A stretch of 31,024 nt of DNA from HGM04593 sp045661205 (GTDB lineage: Bacteria > Bacteroidota > Bacteroidia > Bacteroidales > Bacteroidaceae): the NCBI GenBank assembly GCA_045661205.1, contig JAZRFE010000016.1:1-31024 (forward strand), given 5' to 3'. The position numbers and the translations under genes were made by a program. Numbering within the stretch: position 1 is the stretch's first letter; the number at the start of each line of letters is the position of its first letter. Below the pieces are notes generated by a model that searched no databases, had not been told where the DNA came from, and was given only the letters and a program-made list of their open reading frames with translations. Positions 22,180 to 30,958 of the stretch are shown here, in pieces.

Positions 22180-22929
22180 ATGAACAAGTTTCTCGTTTCT
22201 TATATTCTTCTTTGCGCCATGCTCGTTTCGTGTGGCGGAGACACCTTGCGTGTGATGAGCTACAATGTGCACCATTGTCGCGGGGTTGACAAAAAGATTG
22301 ATTACACACGCATTGCCGAGGTTATCACTCGCGTGTCGCCCCACTATGTGGCTCTGCAAGAGCTTGACAGTGCTACCACGCGCAACAATGGCAAGGTGTG
22401 CATCGACGAGCTTGCTGCCGAGACAGGCATGCACGCAACCTATGCTTCGGCGATAAAGTTTGGTGGCGGAAGTTATGGAATAGGAGTGTTGTCGAGGGAA
22501 AAACCTATCTCCTCGCGTGTGGTGCCGCTGGTGAGCTGTGGCGAGGCGCGTCGTCTGCTGATTGTGGAGTTTGATCGTTGCGTGGTTTGCTGCACCCACT
22601 TTCCTCTGAATAGCGACGACCGTATGGCATCGGCTCGTGTGGTGTGTGAGGCTTTGCAGGGGTGCGATAAACCGCTATTTCTTGTCGGCGACATGAACTG
22701 CTCTGTGGGCGATGACGAACAACTGTTGCTCGCACGCTCCTTCAAGGTACTTAACAATCCCGCCTATGCCACCTATCCTTCCATCAACGCCGAGGAGTGT
22801 ATCGACTTTGTCTATGCTCTTGACAATGGATATATATACACACCGACGAAGAGCGTGGTGCTTGTGGGCGACAGCCTTGCGTCAGACCATCTGCCACTCT
22901 ATGTCGATGTGCAGGTGAGCCGTCCTTAA
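22180..22929 (+). CDS. Endonuclease/exonuclease/phosphatase-family lipoprotein
   Basis: The start MNKFLVSYILLCAMLVSCGG is a lipoprotein signal with lipidated Cys18. The domain is the metal-dependent EEP fold: VMSYNVHHCRG supplies the first Asn, ALQELDS the metal-binding Glu, CCTHFPL a His, FLVGDMNCS the Asp/Asn pair and SDHLPLYVDV the terminal Asp-His dyad. All key residues are present, so it should be active as a phosphodiesterase or phosphatase. Secreted members cleave nucleic acid, sphingomyelin or inositol phosphates; this short form (249 residues) gives no clue to which. Its stop codon overlaps that of the convergent S41 gene, with no terminator between. Confidence 0.85.
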   Translation: MNKFLVSYILLCAMLVSCGGDTLRVMSYNVHHCRGVDKKIDYTRIAEVITRVSPHYVALQELDSATTRNNGKVCIDELAAETGMHATYASAIKFGGGSYGIGVLSREKPISSRVVPLVSCGEARRLLIVEFDRCVVCCTHFPLNSDDRMASARVVCEALQGCDKPLFLVGDMNCSVGDDEQLLLARSFKVLNNPAYATYPSINAEECIDFVYALDNGYIYTPTKSVVLVGDSLASDHLPLYVDVQVSRP

Positions 22930-23969
22930 TTCTTAGGTTCTTTGCCTTTTGTCAGTTCTTTGGCTATCTTTATGGCCTCTTCGATGATTGTGTCCACACC
23001 CTTGTCCCAATCTTCCGAAGTGATATCTTTTTTTACGTCAGGCTCTATGCCGAACTCCGTATGGTTGCCGTCTGCGTCGAGTATCGGGCATGCCGAAAAG
23101 CGCACGCTCCAGCCGTTGGGCAGAGTGCTGTTGAGCGGGAGTCCCGAGCCTCCTCCTGTCTTGTCGCCTACGATGGTGACATGTGGCAACTCTTTCATCA
23201 ACATTACAAAGTGGTTGGCTGCGCTGAACACACCTCTGTTGGTGAGCACTATTACAGGTCGTTTCCATATAGCCCCTTCGCCGGGTGATAGGTACATAGC
23301 CTCGGGCGAGGAGAATGCATCGTGTGCAGTGCCTGTCTTGTGTACAATGTAGCCGCTTTTTACCTTTGTGTCGGTGAAGTGTGAGGCGAGTTCCTCGGCG
23401 GCAGTGATAAGTCCTCCTCCGTTGTTTCTAATGTCAAGTATTAATGCTTTGCACGATGCAATATCCAGCAATAGTGCTGTCATGTTGCCACTGCCTATGC
23501 TGCTGTCGAATGAACCGATGTAGGCATAAGCGATGCTGTCGGGCAGTTCGGTGTATCTTATTCCGTTGTTCAACATGAACTTGTTTCCTAAATAGTTGCG
23601 TTGCAATGAGTCGCTGAAGTTTATCGGGTGATTCAGTTTCCAGTCCCAATAGTATGCGGTGCCGTATACCGATGTCAGGTTCACGTGTCCGTCGCGCAGT
23701 TCGGCAAGCATCTCTCCACAAATGCCGAAGAACTGACGTTCGGTTGTCTCTTCGTCTATCTTGGCTTTGTATTTGTGGTACACTTTGTTCCAGTCGAGCC
23801 CGAACTGCTCTTCGGCGTAGTCGAAAAAACAGTAACGCTGGTCGATAAGGTTCCACAGTGCGTCGAAGTTACCCATTGGGCTGTTGTCGAAATTATCCTC
23901 TTCGATACATCCGCATGGCAGCACCATTGCCAACAAGGCTATTATATATGTATATAAGGTATTTTTCAT
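22926..23969 (-). CDS. S41-family (C-terminal processing type) peptidase lipoprotein
   Basis: The signal ends ALLAMVLPCGC, with Cys21 the likely lipidated residue. A helical N-terminal part (FDALWNLIDQRYCFFDY) precedes a region where other family members carry a PDZ domain; none is clear here. The tail-specific protease core has LILDIRNNGGG, the catalytic Ser249 in VLTNRGVFSAANHFV and Lys270 in VGDKTGGGSGLP. DGNHTEFGIEPDV is the usual end of the core. The protein probably cleaves unstructured C-termini in the periplasm or at the outer membrane. It is the last gene of a minus-strand run starting with parC. Confidence 0.88.
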   Translation of the reverse strand: MKNTLYTYIIALLAMVLPCGCIEEDNFDNSPMGNFDALWNLIDQRYCFFDYAEEQFGLDWNKVYHKYKAKIDEETTERQFFGICGEMLAELRDGHVNLTSVYGTAYYWDWKLNHPINFSDSLQRNYLGNKFMLNNGIRYTELPDSIAYAYIGSFDSSIGSGNMTALLLDIASCKALILDIRNNGGGLITAAEELASHFTDTKVKSGYIVHKTGTAHDAFSSPEAMYLSPGEGAIWKRPVIVLTNRGVFSAANHFVMLMKELPHVTIVGDKTGGGSGLPLNSTLPNGWSVRFSACPILDADGNHTEFGIEPDVKKDITSEDWDKGVDTIIEEAIKIAKELTKGKEPKN

Positions 23970-23987
23970 CTCTTTGAAATGGTATTC

Positions 23988-24848
23988 TTAGTATGGCGAG
24001 TATGCTTTCAGCGGCTCGCCTTCTCCTATTTTATATAATGTCTTTACAATGCCTATCGAGAATGTGTGGCTGTATATATGTGTGCGCAGCTCGTTGATGT
24101 CCGATTGGAATATGTCGGCGATGTACGATGCACGCAGGGTGGTGCGTTGCTTTTTGCCCAGAGGAATGTCCGCCGAAAGGGCGTGTCGCCACGAGGGGGC
24201 ATTGAATGGGTGCACCACATGCAGGATGTTGTCGTAGTTGCCCAACCCGAATATCTCGTAGTACGATTGTCCGAATGCAGGCGAGAAGGCAATGCCTATA
24301 AGGGGTACATCTATCTGGTAGCGGGTGGTTATTTTTTTTGCGCGCAACGGTATTTTGTATATTGCCATTGCTGTTGCTGCCAGCGAGGTGCGCATTTTTG
24401 CCGATACCAGGTTGTTGCCGTTTGTGGGTATGTAGAGCGCGCCACCGGCAAACTGCATCTGTGCTCCGGCGAGCAGTTGCAGTCGCTCGTTCATTCTGTA
24501 AGGCTTGTAGGCACTCCACGACCTTTTAAGCAGCAGAGTGTATTGCTTGGAGTCGAAAAGTTCGGTTGCTCCCAATATTCCGCTGAAGTGTGTCTGATAC
24601 TTCAGCTTGTGTGTGCCGAAACGTGCGTCGCGGAAGTTCTCGTGATTGTAGTGGTAGCCTGCACCACGATAGTTATACCCCGACAGATAGGTGTCGAGGT
24701 TGTTGAGCATGGTTATTCCATGTGTGGAGCATGTTACCTTTATGCGGCAGCTGTTGATGCTGTCGCTGTAAGAAAATTGTGCTTTTGACACCATCGGAAG
24801 TGTTGATAGTGTCAAAAGCACAATAATATTCAGGAGTCTCTTTCTCAT
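23988..24848 (-). CDS. DUF3316-like secreted or outer-membrane protein
   Basis: A 286-residue protein with a cleavable signal, MRKRLLNIIVLLTLSTLPMVSKAQ. The mature part has alternating hydrophobic beta strands (LLAGAQMQFAGGALYI, YQIDVPLIGIAFSPAFGQSY, HTFSIGIVKTLYKIG), suggesting a small barrel or another outer-membrane fold. From memory it resembles the DUF3316 family of Bacteroidetes, often found next to parC. The ATG overlaps the parC stop codon (ATGA-type junction at 24845-24848), so it is translationally coupled to parC. The S41 peptidase gene follows 18 bases later. No function can be given. Confidence 0.7.
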   Translation of the reverse strand: MRKRLLNIIVLLTLSTLPMVSKAQFSYSDSINSCRIKVTCSTHGITMLNNLDTYLSGYNYRGAGYHYNHENFRDARFGTHKLKYQTHFSGILGATELFDSKQYTLLLKRSWSAYKPYRMNERLQLLAGAQMQFAGGALYIPTNGNNLVSAKMRTSLAATAMAIYKIPLRAKKITTRYQIDVPLIGIAFSPAFGQSYYEIFGLGNYDNILHVVHPFNAPSWRHALSADIPLGKKQRTTLRASYIADIFQSDINELRTHIYSHTFSIGIVKTLYKIGEGEPLKAYSPY

Positions 24849-27508
24849 TCTTCAAAAAGGTTCAGTTGTACGGCATTGTCGCCTCCATTATCTTCGCTCT
24901 CGTCGTCGCCCTCCGATGGCTCGGGAAGTGCCGGCGGCTCGGGGTGACGTGTAGGCTCCAACTCAATTATTTCGTCGATGACATATTGTGTCAGACGCTT
25001 GCCACGTGCCTTGAAACTCTTGGTGCCGATAAATTCGTCGAGTTCGAGAACGAGTGGCTCGCGGAACTGGTCGCCTCCACCGAACATCACCTGTATGCGG
25101 GGGTAGGGGGTATCGCTGAACCATATGAGCTTACTCTCTTTGTTCTCGCCCAGGCAGTTTTGCTTTTTGGCTGTTGCATCCAGCGTGAAGCGTTTTACGT
25201 AGGGTAGGTTTTGCTGCGATGCGTCGTAGAGAATAGCTGTCCACACTTTCGCAGGGTCGTACTTCTCGATAATCATCGTATCTTCCTCGTAGTGGTTGTT
25301 CAGGTCGATGGGGGTCAGATAGAACTCGCCATTGTTCCTTATTACAAGTATCTGTTCGTCGCCGTGGAACTCGCCGAGGTACTCGCCGTGGTTGTCGAAG
25401 TTTATGCGCAGGATGTCACGGTCGAACCACACCTTTCTTCCTCCGAGTGTGGATATTCCGTGGCGTTTCAGTGATATACGCTGCACCTCGTTCTTTGTAA
25501 GTATATTACCCATCGATTGACGACCTTTGATGGCGACGGTGCTGAAGTCTTTGTCGATGATGGCGTTGCGCAGACGCGGGTTGGGCTTGAGCATCACCTT
25601 TATCACCTCTGCCTCGCCATTGGGGTTGGCCGAGAAGTATGCTATCTTTGAGCCGGCTGTGCCTTGTGTCAGGTCGTACTCCTTGTCGCGTGTCATGCCC
25701 GTAGCAGCAAAACGCTTGATGTAGTGTATGCCTTTGTGGCCGTCGCGGTAGACTACATTGTAGATAGTGCGCTTGTCGTTCTTCTTGAACACATCGATGT
25801 GTATTACATTCTTTCCGACAAACAGTTTCTCGCTTACCTTTACAATCTTGTACTTTCCATCTTTGTAGAAAAGTATGATGTCGTCAATGTCCGAACAGTT
25901 TGTTACAAACTCCTCTTTCTTGAGCGATGTTCCAATGAATCCCTCGGCGCGGTTGATGTAGAGTTTTTGGTTGGCCTCTATCACCTTGGCTGCGACGATG
26001 GTGTCGAGGTTGCGTATCTCGGTGTTGCGGGGGAACCCTGCTCCATATTTCTCTTTGAGCATGGTGAACCATTTTATTGTTACTCCCACCATGTTGGCGA
26101 GCTTCTTGTCAATGTCGGCAACCTCGTCTTTGATGCGTGCGATGAGTTCTTCGGCTTTCTCTTTGTTGAAACGCAGGATACGTGCCATTTTTATCTCCAT
26201 CAGACGCAAAAGGTCGTCGCGTGTCACTTCGCGTATGAATGTCTCCTTGTAGGACGTCAGACGCAGGTCTATGTGTGCAAGTGCGCTGTCCATGTCTTTT
26301 GCCTGCTCGAACTCCTTGTCCTTGTATATGCGCTCCTCGATAAATATTTGTTCTAGCGATGCAAAGTGCAACTGCTCCAGCAGTTCGCGTTTGCGTATGA
26401 GCAGTTCCTGACGCAACAACTCCAATGTGTTGTCTACCGAGCGTCGCAGAATGTCGCTCACTGTCAGGAATACGGGAGTGTTGTTGTCGATGACGCAGCA
26501 GCAGGGGGTGATGCTTATCTCGCAGTCGGTGAAGGCGTAGAGTGCGTCGATGGTCTTGTCCGAGGATACTCCGGGGGCAAGATGCACCAGAATCTCCACC
26601 TTGTCCGAGGTGTTGTCGTCTACCTTGCGCACCTTTATCTTGCCGTTGTCTATGGCTTTCAGTATTGAGTCGATAACAACGGGTGTGGTCTTGCCGTATG
26701 GGATTTCGGTTATCGATAGGCTCTTGCCATCTTCCGATTTCGAAATTTTTGCTCTTATGCGCACTCGGCCGGTGCGGTCGCCGTCGTGGTAGCGCGATAC
26801 GTCGATGCTGCCACCTGTCTGAAAGTCGGGGTGTAACGAGAACTCCTCGTTTCTGAGGTAAGCAACTGCTGCGTCGCATATCTCGTTGAAGTTATGCGGC
26901 AGTATGCGCGAGGAGAGTCCCACCGCAATACCTTCTACTCCCTGTGCAAGCAGCAAGGGGAATTTTACGGGCAAGGTGATAGGCTCCTTGTTACGTCCGT
27001 CGTAGGAGAGTTTCCACTCGGTGGTCTTGGGGTTGAAGATAACCTCGTTGGCAAATTTCGAGAGGCGCGCTTCTATGTAACGGGGTGCGGCAGCCGAGTC
27101 GCCTGTGAGAATGTTACCCCAGTTTCCCTGGCAGTCGATGAGCAACTCCTTCTGTCCCAACTGTACAAGAGCACCGCCTATGGATGCGTCACCGTGGGGG
27201 TGGTACTGCATGGTGTGACCAACGATGTTAGCCACTTTGTTGTAGCGGCCGTCGTCGAGTTCTTTCATCGCGTGCAGAATGCGTCGTTGTACAGGCTTCA
27301 GTCCGTCGTTCAGGTGGGGAACGGCTCGCTCGAGAATTACATACGATGCGTAGTCGAGAAACCAGTTCTTGTACATGCCGGTGAGCCTGTGCTTGTTTTG
27401 TCCACCATCGGGCTTGTAGTCGGAATGTATCTCCTTATCGTGCAGATTTTCGCCTGTCTGCTCGTTAGTTATCTCCTCTCTGTTATCTTCAAATTTGTTC
27501 TCGCTCAT
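24845..27508 (-). CDS. parC: DNA topoisomerase IV subunit A
   Basis: The breakage-reunion subunit of a type IIA topoisomerase that separates linked daughter chromosomes; it needs ParE, which is not in this window. After a variable acidic N-terminus, YKNWFLDYASYVILERAVPH opens the catalytic domain. The active-site tyrosine is Tyr144 in SAAAPRYIEARLSKFA. The winged-helix region HPHGDASIGGALVQLGQ (103-119) is the quinolone-contact segment. A long coiled coil (about 360-450) and a C-terminal beta-propeller-like domain (about 500-800) complete it. The sequence up to the tyrosine fits ParC better than GyrA, and the Gln-rich GyrA box is absent. At 887 residues it is normal for the Bacteroidetes form. 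The tail is rich in Glu and Pro. Confidence 0.92.
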   Translation of the reverse strand: MSENKFEDNREEITNEQTGENLHDKEIHSDYKPDGGQNKHRLTGMYKNWFLDYASYVILERAVPHLNDGLKPVQRRILHAMKELDDGRYNKVANIVGHTMQYHPHGDASIGGALVQLGQKELLIDCQGNWGNILTGDSAAAPRYIEARLSKFANEVIFNPKTTEWKLSYDGRNKEPITLPVKFPLLLAQGVEGIAVGLSSRILPHNFNEICDAAVAYLRNEEFSLHPDFQTGGSIDVSRYHDGDRTGRVRIRAKISKSEDGKSLSITEIPYGKTTPVVIDSILKAIDNGKIKVRKVDDNTSDKVEILVHLAPGVSSDKTIDALYAFTDCEISITPCCCVIDNNTPVFLTVSDILRRSVDNTLELLRQELLIRKRELLEQLHFASLEQIFIEERIYKDKEFEQAKDMDSALAHIDLRLTSYKETFIREVTRDDLLRLMEIKMARILRFNKEKAEELIARIKDEVADIDKKLANMVGVTIKWFTMLKEKYGAGFPRNTEIRNLDTIVAAKVIEANQKLYINRAEGFIGTSLKKEEFVTNCSDIDDIILFYKDGKYKIVKVSEKLFVGKNVIHIDVFKKNDKRTIYNVVYRDGHKGIHYIKRFAATGMTRDKEYDLTQGTAGSKIAYFSANPNGEAEVIKVMLKPNPRLRNAIIDKDFSTVAIKGRQSMGNILTKNEVQRISLKRHGISTLGGRKVWFDRDILRINFDNHGEYLGEFHGDEQILVIRNNGEFYLTPIDLNNHYEEDTMIIEKYDPAKVWTAILYDASQQNLPYVKRFTLDATAKKQNCLGENKESKLIWFSDTPYPRIQVMFGGGDQFREPLVLELDEFIGTKSFKARGKRLTQYVIDEIIELEPTRHPEPPALPEPSEGDDESEDNGGDNAVQLNLFEE

Positions 27509-27522
27509 GGTTTGTAAAGGAT

Positions 27523-27553
27523 ACTAATAACACGTTTTTGGGGCGTTATTAGT
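27523..27553. repeat. Inverted repeat in the parC/glyS divergent region
   Basis: ACTAATAAC (27523-27531) and GTTATTAGT (27545-27553) are exact complements around a 13-base loop. On the plus strand TATTTTTT follows, giving a terminator shape that points at glyS. On the minus strand the repeat lies in the parC leader, 15 bases before the start codon. Confidence 0.6.
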
Positions 27554-27585
27554 TATTTTTTATGAAACATTATCTCTTTGTTCTG

Positions 27586-27593
27586 CAAAAATA
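27586..27593 (-). promoter_or_regulatory. Possible -7 box of parC
   Basis: On the minus strand this reads TATTTTTG, matching TAnnTTTG, about 80 bases before the parC start. The transcript would include the inverted repeat at 27523-27553 in its leader. No good upstream box is seen. Confidence 0.4.
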
Positions 27594-27615
27594 GGGTTTT
27601 TCTTGAAAAAATGAT

Positions 27616-27623
27616 TTACTTTG
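27616..27623 (+). promoter_or_regulatory. Possible -7 box of glyS
   Basis: TTACTTTG is one base from the TAnnTTTG consensus and would start transcription near 27630, leaving about 18 untranslated bases before glyS. The upstream box is unconvincing. Confidence 0.35.
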
Positions 27624-27647
27624 CGGAAAATTTAAGATTTATATAAG

Positions 27648-29189
27648 ATGGCTCAAGATGATGTTTTTAAGAAAGTAGTAGCCCATTGCAAGGAATATGG
27701 CTTTGTTTTTCCTTCAAGTGACATATATGACGGCCTTGGCGCAGTATATGATTATGGTCAGATGGGTGTGGAGTTGAAGAATAATATTAAGACCTATTGG
27801 TGGCAGAGTATGGTGCTGCTCCACGACAATATCGTGGGTATCGATTCTGCTATTTTTATGCACCCTACAATTTGGAAGGCTTCGGGTCACGTTGATGCGT
27901 TCAATGATCCTTTGATTGACAACCGCGACTCCAAGAAGAGATATAGAGCAGACGTGCTCATCGAGGAGCAGATTGCCAAATACGACGAGAAAATAGAGAA
28001 AGAGGTTGCAAAGGCGGCTAAACGTTTCGGCGAGTCGTTCGACAGAGCGATGTTCTGCGAGACCAACCCCAAAGTGCTTGCCGAAAAGGCTAAGCGCGAT
28101 GCTCTGCACGAGCGTTTCTCGGTGGCAATGAACAATGTAGACCTTGAGGAACTTCGTCAGATTATTCTCGACGAAGAGATTGTATGTCCCATATCAGGTA
28201 CACGCAACTGGACCGAGGTACGTCAGTTCAACCTTATGTTCTCTACCGAAATGGGTTCTACTGCCGACGGTGCAATGAAGGTGTATCTTCGTCCCGAGAC
28301 TGCGCAGGGTATTTTCGTGAACTACCTCAATGTGCAGAAAACTGGTCGTATGCGCATCCCCTTCGGTATTGCGCAGATAGGTAAGGCATTCCGCAACGAG
28401 ATTGTTGCTCGTCAGTTTATCTTCAGAATGAGAGAGTTCGAGCAGATGGAGATGCAGTTCTTCGTTCAGCCCGGCAAGGAGATGGAGTGGTTCGAGCATT
28501 GGAAATCATTCCGCTTGAAGTGGCACAAGGCTCTCGGATTTGGCGATGATATGTACAGATACCACGACCACGAGAAACTTGCTCACTATGCAAATGCAGC
28601 GACAGACATCGAGTTCAAGATGCCTTTCGGCTTCAAAGAGGTAGAGGGTATCCACTCACGTACCAACTTCGACCTCAGCCAGCACGAGAAGTATTGCGGC
28701 AAGAATATCAAATATTTCGATCCCGAGCTTAACGAAAGCTACACTCCCTATGTTATCGAGACCTCTATCGGTGTGGACCGTATGTTCCTCAGCGTAATGT
28801 GTGCATCGTACAACGAGGAGAAACTCGAGAACGGCGAGTCACGTGTAGTACTCAAGTTGCCCGCAGCTCTTGCACCCGTCAAGTTGGCTGTTCTTCCTTT
28901 GGTAAAGAAGGATGGTCTGCCCGAGAAGGCTCGCGAGATTATGAACGAGCTTAAGTTCAGTTTCAACTGCTACTACGAGGAGAAGGATTCTATCGGTAAA
29001 CGTTACCGCCGTATGGATGCCATCGGTACTCCCTACTGTGTGACAGTCGACCACCAGACACTCGAGGATAATATGGTTACTCTGCGCGACCGCGACACAA
29101 TGGAGCAGCGTCGTGTGGCTATTGCCGACCTCCGCGAGTTGTTGCAGGACGAGGTGAGCATCACATCTGTTCTTAAGAAACTTTCGTAA
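27648..29189 (+). CDS. glyS: Glycyl-tRNA synthetase (dimeric class II form)
   Basis: It charges tRNA-Gly with glycine. The protein starts VFKKVVAHCKEYGFVFPSSD and continues YDGLGAVYDYGQMGVELKNN, the N-terminal signature of the homodimeric glycyl enzyme. Class II motif 2 is at AFRNEIVARQFIFRMREFEQ, followed by EMQFFVQPGKE; motif 3 is at IETSIGVDRMFLSVM. The C-terminal anticodon-binding domain is visible from LAPVKLAVLPLVKK to GTPYCVTVDHQT. The 513 residues and single polypeptide separate it from the two-subunit glyQS type. The symbol glyS is used loosely for this single-chain form. It is divergent from parC and 12 bases upstream of the FKBP-type gene. Confidence 0.95.
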   Translation: MAQDDVFKKVVAHCKEYGFVFPSSDIYDGLGAVYDYGQMGVELKNNIKTYWWQSMVLLHDNIVGIDSAIFMHPTIWKASGHVDAFNDPLIDNRDSKKRYRADVLIEEQIAKYDEKIEKEVAKAAKRFGESFDRAMFCETNPKVLAEKAKRDALHERFSVAMNNVDLEELRQIILDEEIVCPISGTRNWTEVRQFNLMFSTEMGSTADGAMKVYLRPETAQGIFVNYLNVQKTGRMRIPFGIAQIGKAFRNEIVARQFIFRMREFEQMEMQFFVQPGKEMEWFEHWKSFRLKWHKALGFGDDMYRYHDHEKLAHYANAATDIEFKMPFGFKEVEGIHSRTNFDLSQHEKYCGKNIKYFDPELNESYTPYVIETSIGVDRMFLSVMCASYNEEKLENGESRVVLKLPAALAPVKLAVLPLVKKDGLPEKAREIMNELKFSFNCYYEEKDSIGKRYRRMDAIGTPYCVTVDHQTLEDNMVTLRDRDTMEQRRVAIADLRELLQDEVSITSVLKKLS

Positions 29190-29201
29190 CAGCTTGTTTT
29201 T

Positions 29202-29810
29202 ATGAAGATTCTAAAAATCTATTCGCTTTTTTTGTTCGTCGCACTCATGGGGCTTGTCTCGTGCGACGAAACAGAAGAGGCGGGGGAATACGATAATTGG
29301 GCGGCGCGCAACGTGGCATTTATTGATTCTATTGCCACTGTTGCCCGTGCCAATGAGTCTGGTGATTGGAAGGTCTTTTTGGTAGATGGTGTGAACGATA
29401 CTTTGCAGTGGGATAACCAATATTATGTCTACTGCAATGTTATTCGTTCGGGCGATGGAACAGAGTCTCCCGGTTTCTCCGATACGGTGCTGGTCAACTA
29501 TCGCGGCCGTCTCATTCCGTCGAAAACATATCCCGAGGGTAATATTTTTGATGAGTCGTACAGCGGACAAATAGACCCCGAGGTTAATGTCTCTCAGAAA
29601 CTCAACGTCTCGGGCTCCTCTGTGCTTCGTGGTTGGACGACAGCCATGTTACGCATGAAAAAGGGAAAAACCCTCGCCTCCGGCGATATCTGGCGTGTAT
29701 ACATCCCCTCGACGCTTGGTTATCAGGGTCGTACGGATGTCAGCCTCATACCTGCTCATTCGACGCTTGTGTTCGACCTCAACCTTGTCGATATCTGTCG
29801 CATTAAATGA
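29202..29810 (+). CDS. FKBP-type peptidyl-prolyl isomerase lipoprotein
   Basis: The signal MKILKIYSLFLFVALMGLVSC makes this a lipoprotein (Cys21). The FKBP domain covers about residues 85-200: SDTVLVNYRGRLIPSKTYPE, then GNIFDESY, VLRGWTTAMLRMKKGK, WRVYIPSTLGYQG and HSTLVFDLNLVDI. The Tyr, Asp, Trp and aromatic residues that line the isomerase pocket are largely kept. It probably helps fold exported proteins, anchored in the outer or inner membrane facing the periplasm. It starts 12 bases after glyS, so the two are likely cotranscribed, and a terminator-like hairpin follows. Confidence 0.9.
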   Translation: MKILKIYSLFLFVALMGLVSCDETEEAGEYDNWAARNVAFIDSIATVARANESGDWKVFLVDGVNDTLQWDNQYYVYCNVIRSGDGTESPGFSDTVLVNYRGRLIPSKTYPEGNIFDESYSGQIDPEVNVSQKLNVSGSSVLRGWTTAMLRMKKGKTLASGDIWRVYIPSTLGYQGRTDVSLIPAHSTLVFDLNLVDICRIK

Positions 29811-29820
29811 TAATTGATAT

Positions 29821-29860
29821 AAACAGAGCATGCGCTTTTCACAGTGTATGCTTTGTTTTG
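29821..29860 (+). terminator. Terminator after the FKBP gene
   Basis: AAACAGAGCAT (29821-29831) pairs with ATGCTTTGTTT (29848-29858), 11 positions with one G-T pair, and T-rich sequence follows. It probably ends the glyS-FKBP transcript. Confidence 0.6.
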
Positions 29861-30049
29861 TATTAGAAAATATTTGCCACTCAGTAATATTTATGTGATT
29901 TTACTGTCTATATATATAATGTATCTATTGATATTTGTGGTAAAATATAACTTCTTGTGGTAATGATGGTGAGGCGTAATGGGGCTTGCGTGGCAATGCT
30001 TTGAAAGAAAAACTCACCGAATTGTTTGATTGATATATAACTGTTTATT

Positions 30050-30364
30050 ATGGAAGAAAATAAAAAGAATACATCAATGGAGATAGAACTCAAGGAGAAT
30101 GTTGCCGAGGGAATTTACTCCAATATGTCGCTTGTTGCGCACTCTTCATCGGAGTTTGTTCTAGATTTTATCTCATTGCTTCCCGGTGTCGGCAAGGCAC
30201 AGGTTCGCTCCAGAGTGATAATGGCCCCCGAGCATGCCAAACGCTTGATGCTCATATTGCATGATAATATAAACAGGTACGAAAGTAGCTTTGGCGAAAT
30301 TGAGATAAAAAGAAACGAACCATTTCCTCCGGTCGCACAAATCAAGACAAAATGCGATGCGTAG
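30050..30364 (+). CDS. DUF3467-family protein
   Basis: A 104-residue soluble protein. EIELKENVAEGIYSNMSLVA and HSSSEFVLDFISLLPG, then VRSRVIMAPEHAKRLMLILH, match the compact pattern I associate with DUF3467 (small, widespread in Bacteroidetes). No signal, membrane segment or catalytic motif is visible. From memory, this family is often encoded between rpoC and rpsL in Bacteroides; here it precedes rpsL but follows an FKBP gene. It may be linked to transcription or translation, but its function is unknown. A strong terminator separates it from rpsL. Confidence 0.8.
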   Translation: MEENKKNTSMEIELKENVAEGIYSNMSLVAHSSSEFVLDFISLLPGVGKAQVRSRVIMAPEHAKRLMLILHDNINRYESSFGEIEIKRNEPFPPVAQIKTKCDA

Positions 30365-30376
30365 GGCGAAAAATAC

Positions 30377-30413
30377 AAAATCTGCACTCCTTTCTAGGGA
30401 TGCAGATTTTTTT
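30377..30413 (+). terminator. Factor-independent terminator before rpsL
   Basis: AAAATCTGCA (30377-30386) and TGCAGATTTT (30401-30410) are exact complements, with inner TCC/GGA pairing possible, followed by more T. It ends the DUF3467 transcript, so rpsL uses its own promoter. Confidence 0.85.
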
Positions 30414-30445
30414 ATAAACTTTTTTCAAAAAAATAAATTCAAATG

Positions 30446-30476
30446 TTTTTTATTCCGAATAAAATCAGTAACTTTG
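30446..30476 (+). promoter_or_regulatory. Promoter of rpsL
   Basis: TAACTTTG (30469-30476) matches TAnnTTTG, with a TTTT at 30446-30449 at 19 bases spacing. The leader before the ATG at 30566 is about 80 bases and AT-rich, typical of highly expressed Bacteroidales genes. Confidence 0.65.
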
Positions 30477-30565
30477 CAGACCGAAAAAGGTGTATTGTGC
30501 AATTTTGGCACGAAATTGAAACGTAAAATATTAAAATACAATATAATAATTAAAAACTAAACAAA

Positions 30566-30946
30566 ATGCCTACAATTCAGCAATTAGTAAGAAAAGGCAG
30601 AGAGGTTTTGGTTGAGAAGAGTAAATCTCCCGCACTCGACAACTGTCCCCAGCGTCGTGGCGTGTGCGTACGTGTTTACACAACCACTCCCAAGAAGCCT
30701 AACTCTGCAATGAGAAAAGTAGCTCGCGTGCGTTTGACAAACCAGAAAGAGGTTAACTCTTACATCCCCGGTGAAGGTCACAACTTGCAGGAGCACTCAA
30801 TCGTATTGGTTCGTGGCGGTCGTGTGAAAGACCTCCCCGGTGTACGTTATCACATCGTTCGCGGTACATTGGATACAGCCGGTGTTGCTAACCGTACACA
30901 GCGTCGTTCTAAATACGGTGCAAAACGTCCCAAGGCTAAGAAGTAA
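30566..30946 (+). CDS. rpsL: 30S ribosomal protein S12
   Basis: A complete 126-residue S12, which sits in the decoding centre of the small subunit. PTIQQLVRKGRE is the standard start, CPQRRGVCVRVYTTTPKKPN the conserved core where streptomycin-resistance changes occur (the TPKKPNSA lysine), and VRGGRVKDLPGVRYHIVRG the second conserved loop, ending SKYGAKRPKAKK. The lysine in PKKPN is the normal sensitive-type residue. Codon use is strongly biased to C-ending codons, as for highly expressed genes. rpsG and fusA are expected to follow beyond the window. Confidence 0.97.
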   Translation: MPTIQQLVRKGREVLVEKSKSPALDNCPQRRGVCVRVYTTTPKKPNSAMRKVARVRLTNQKEVNSYIPGEGHNLQEHSIVLVRGGRVKDLPGVRYHIVRGTLDTAGVANRTQRRSKYGAKRPKAKK

Positions 30947-30958
30947 TCTTCTAAAAAG

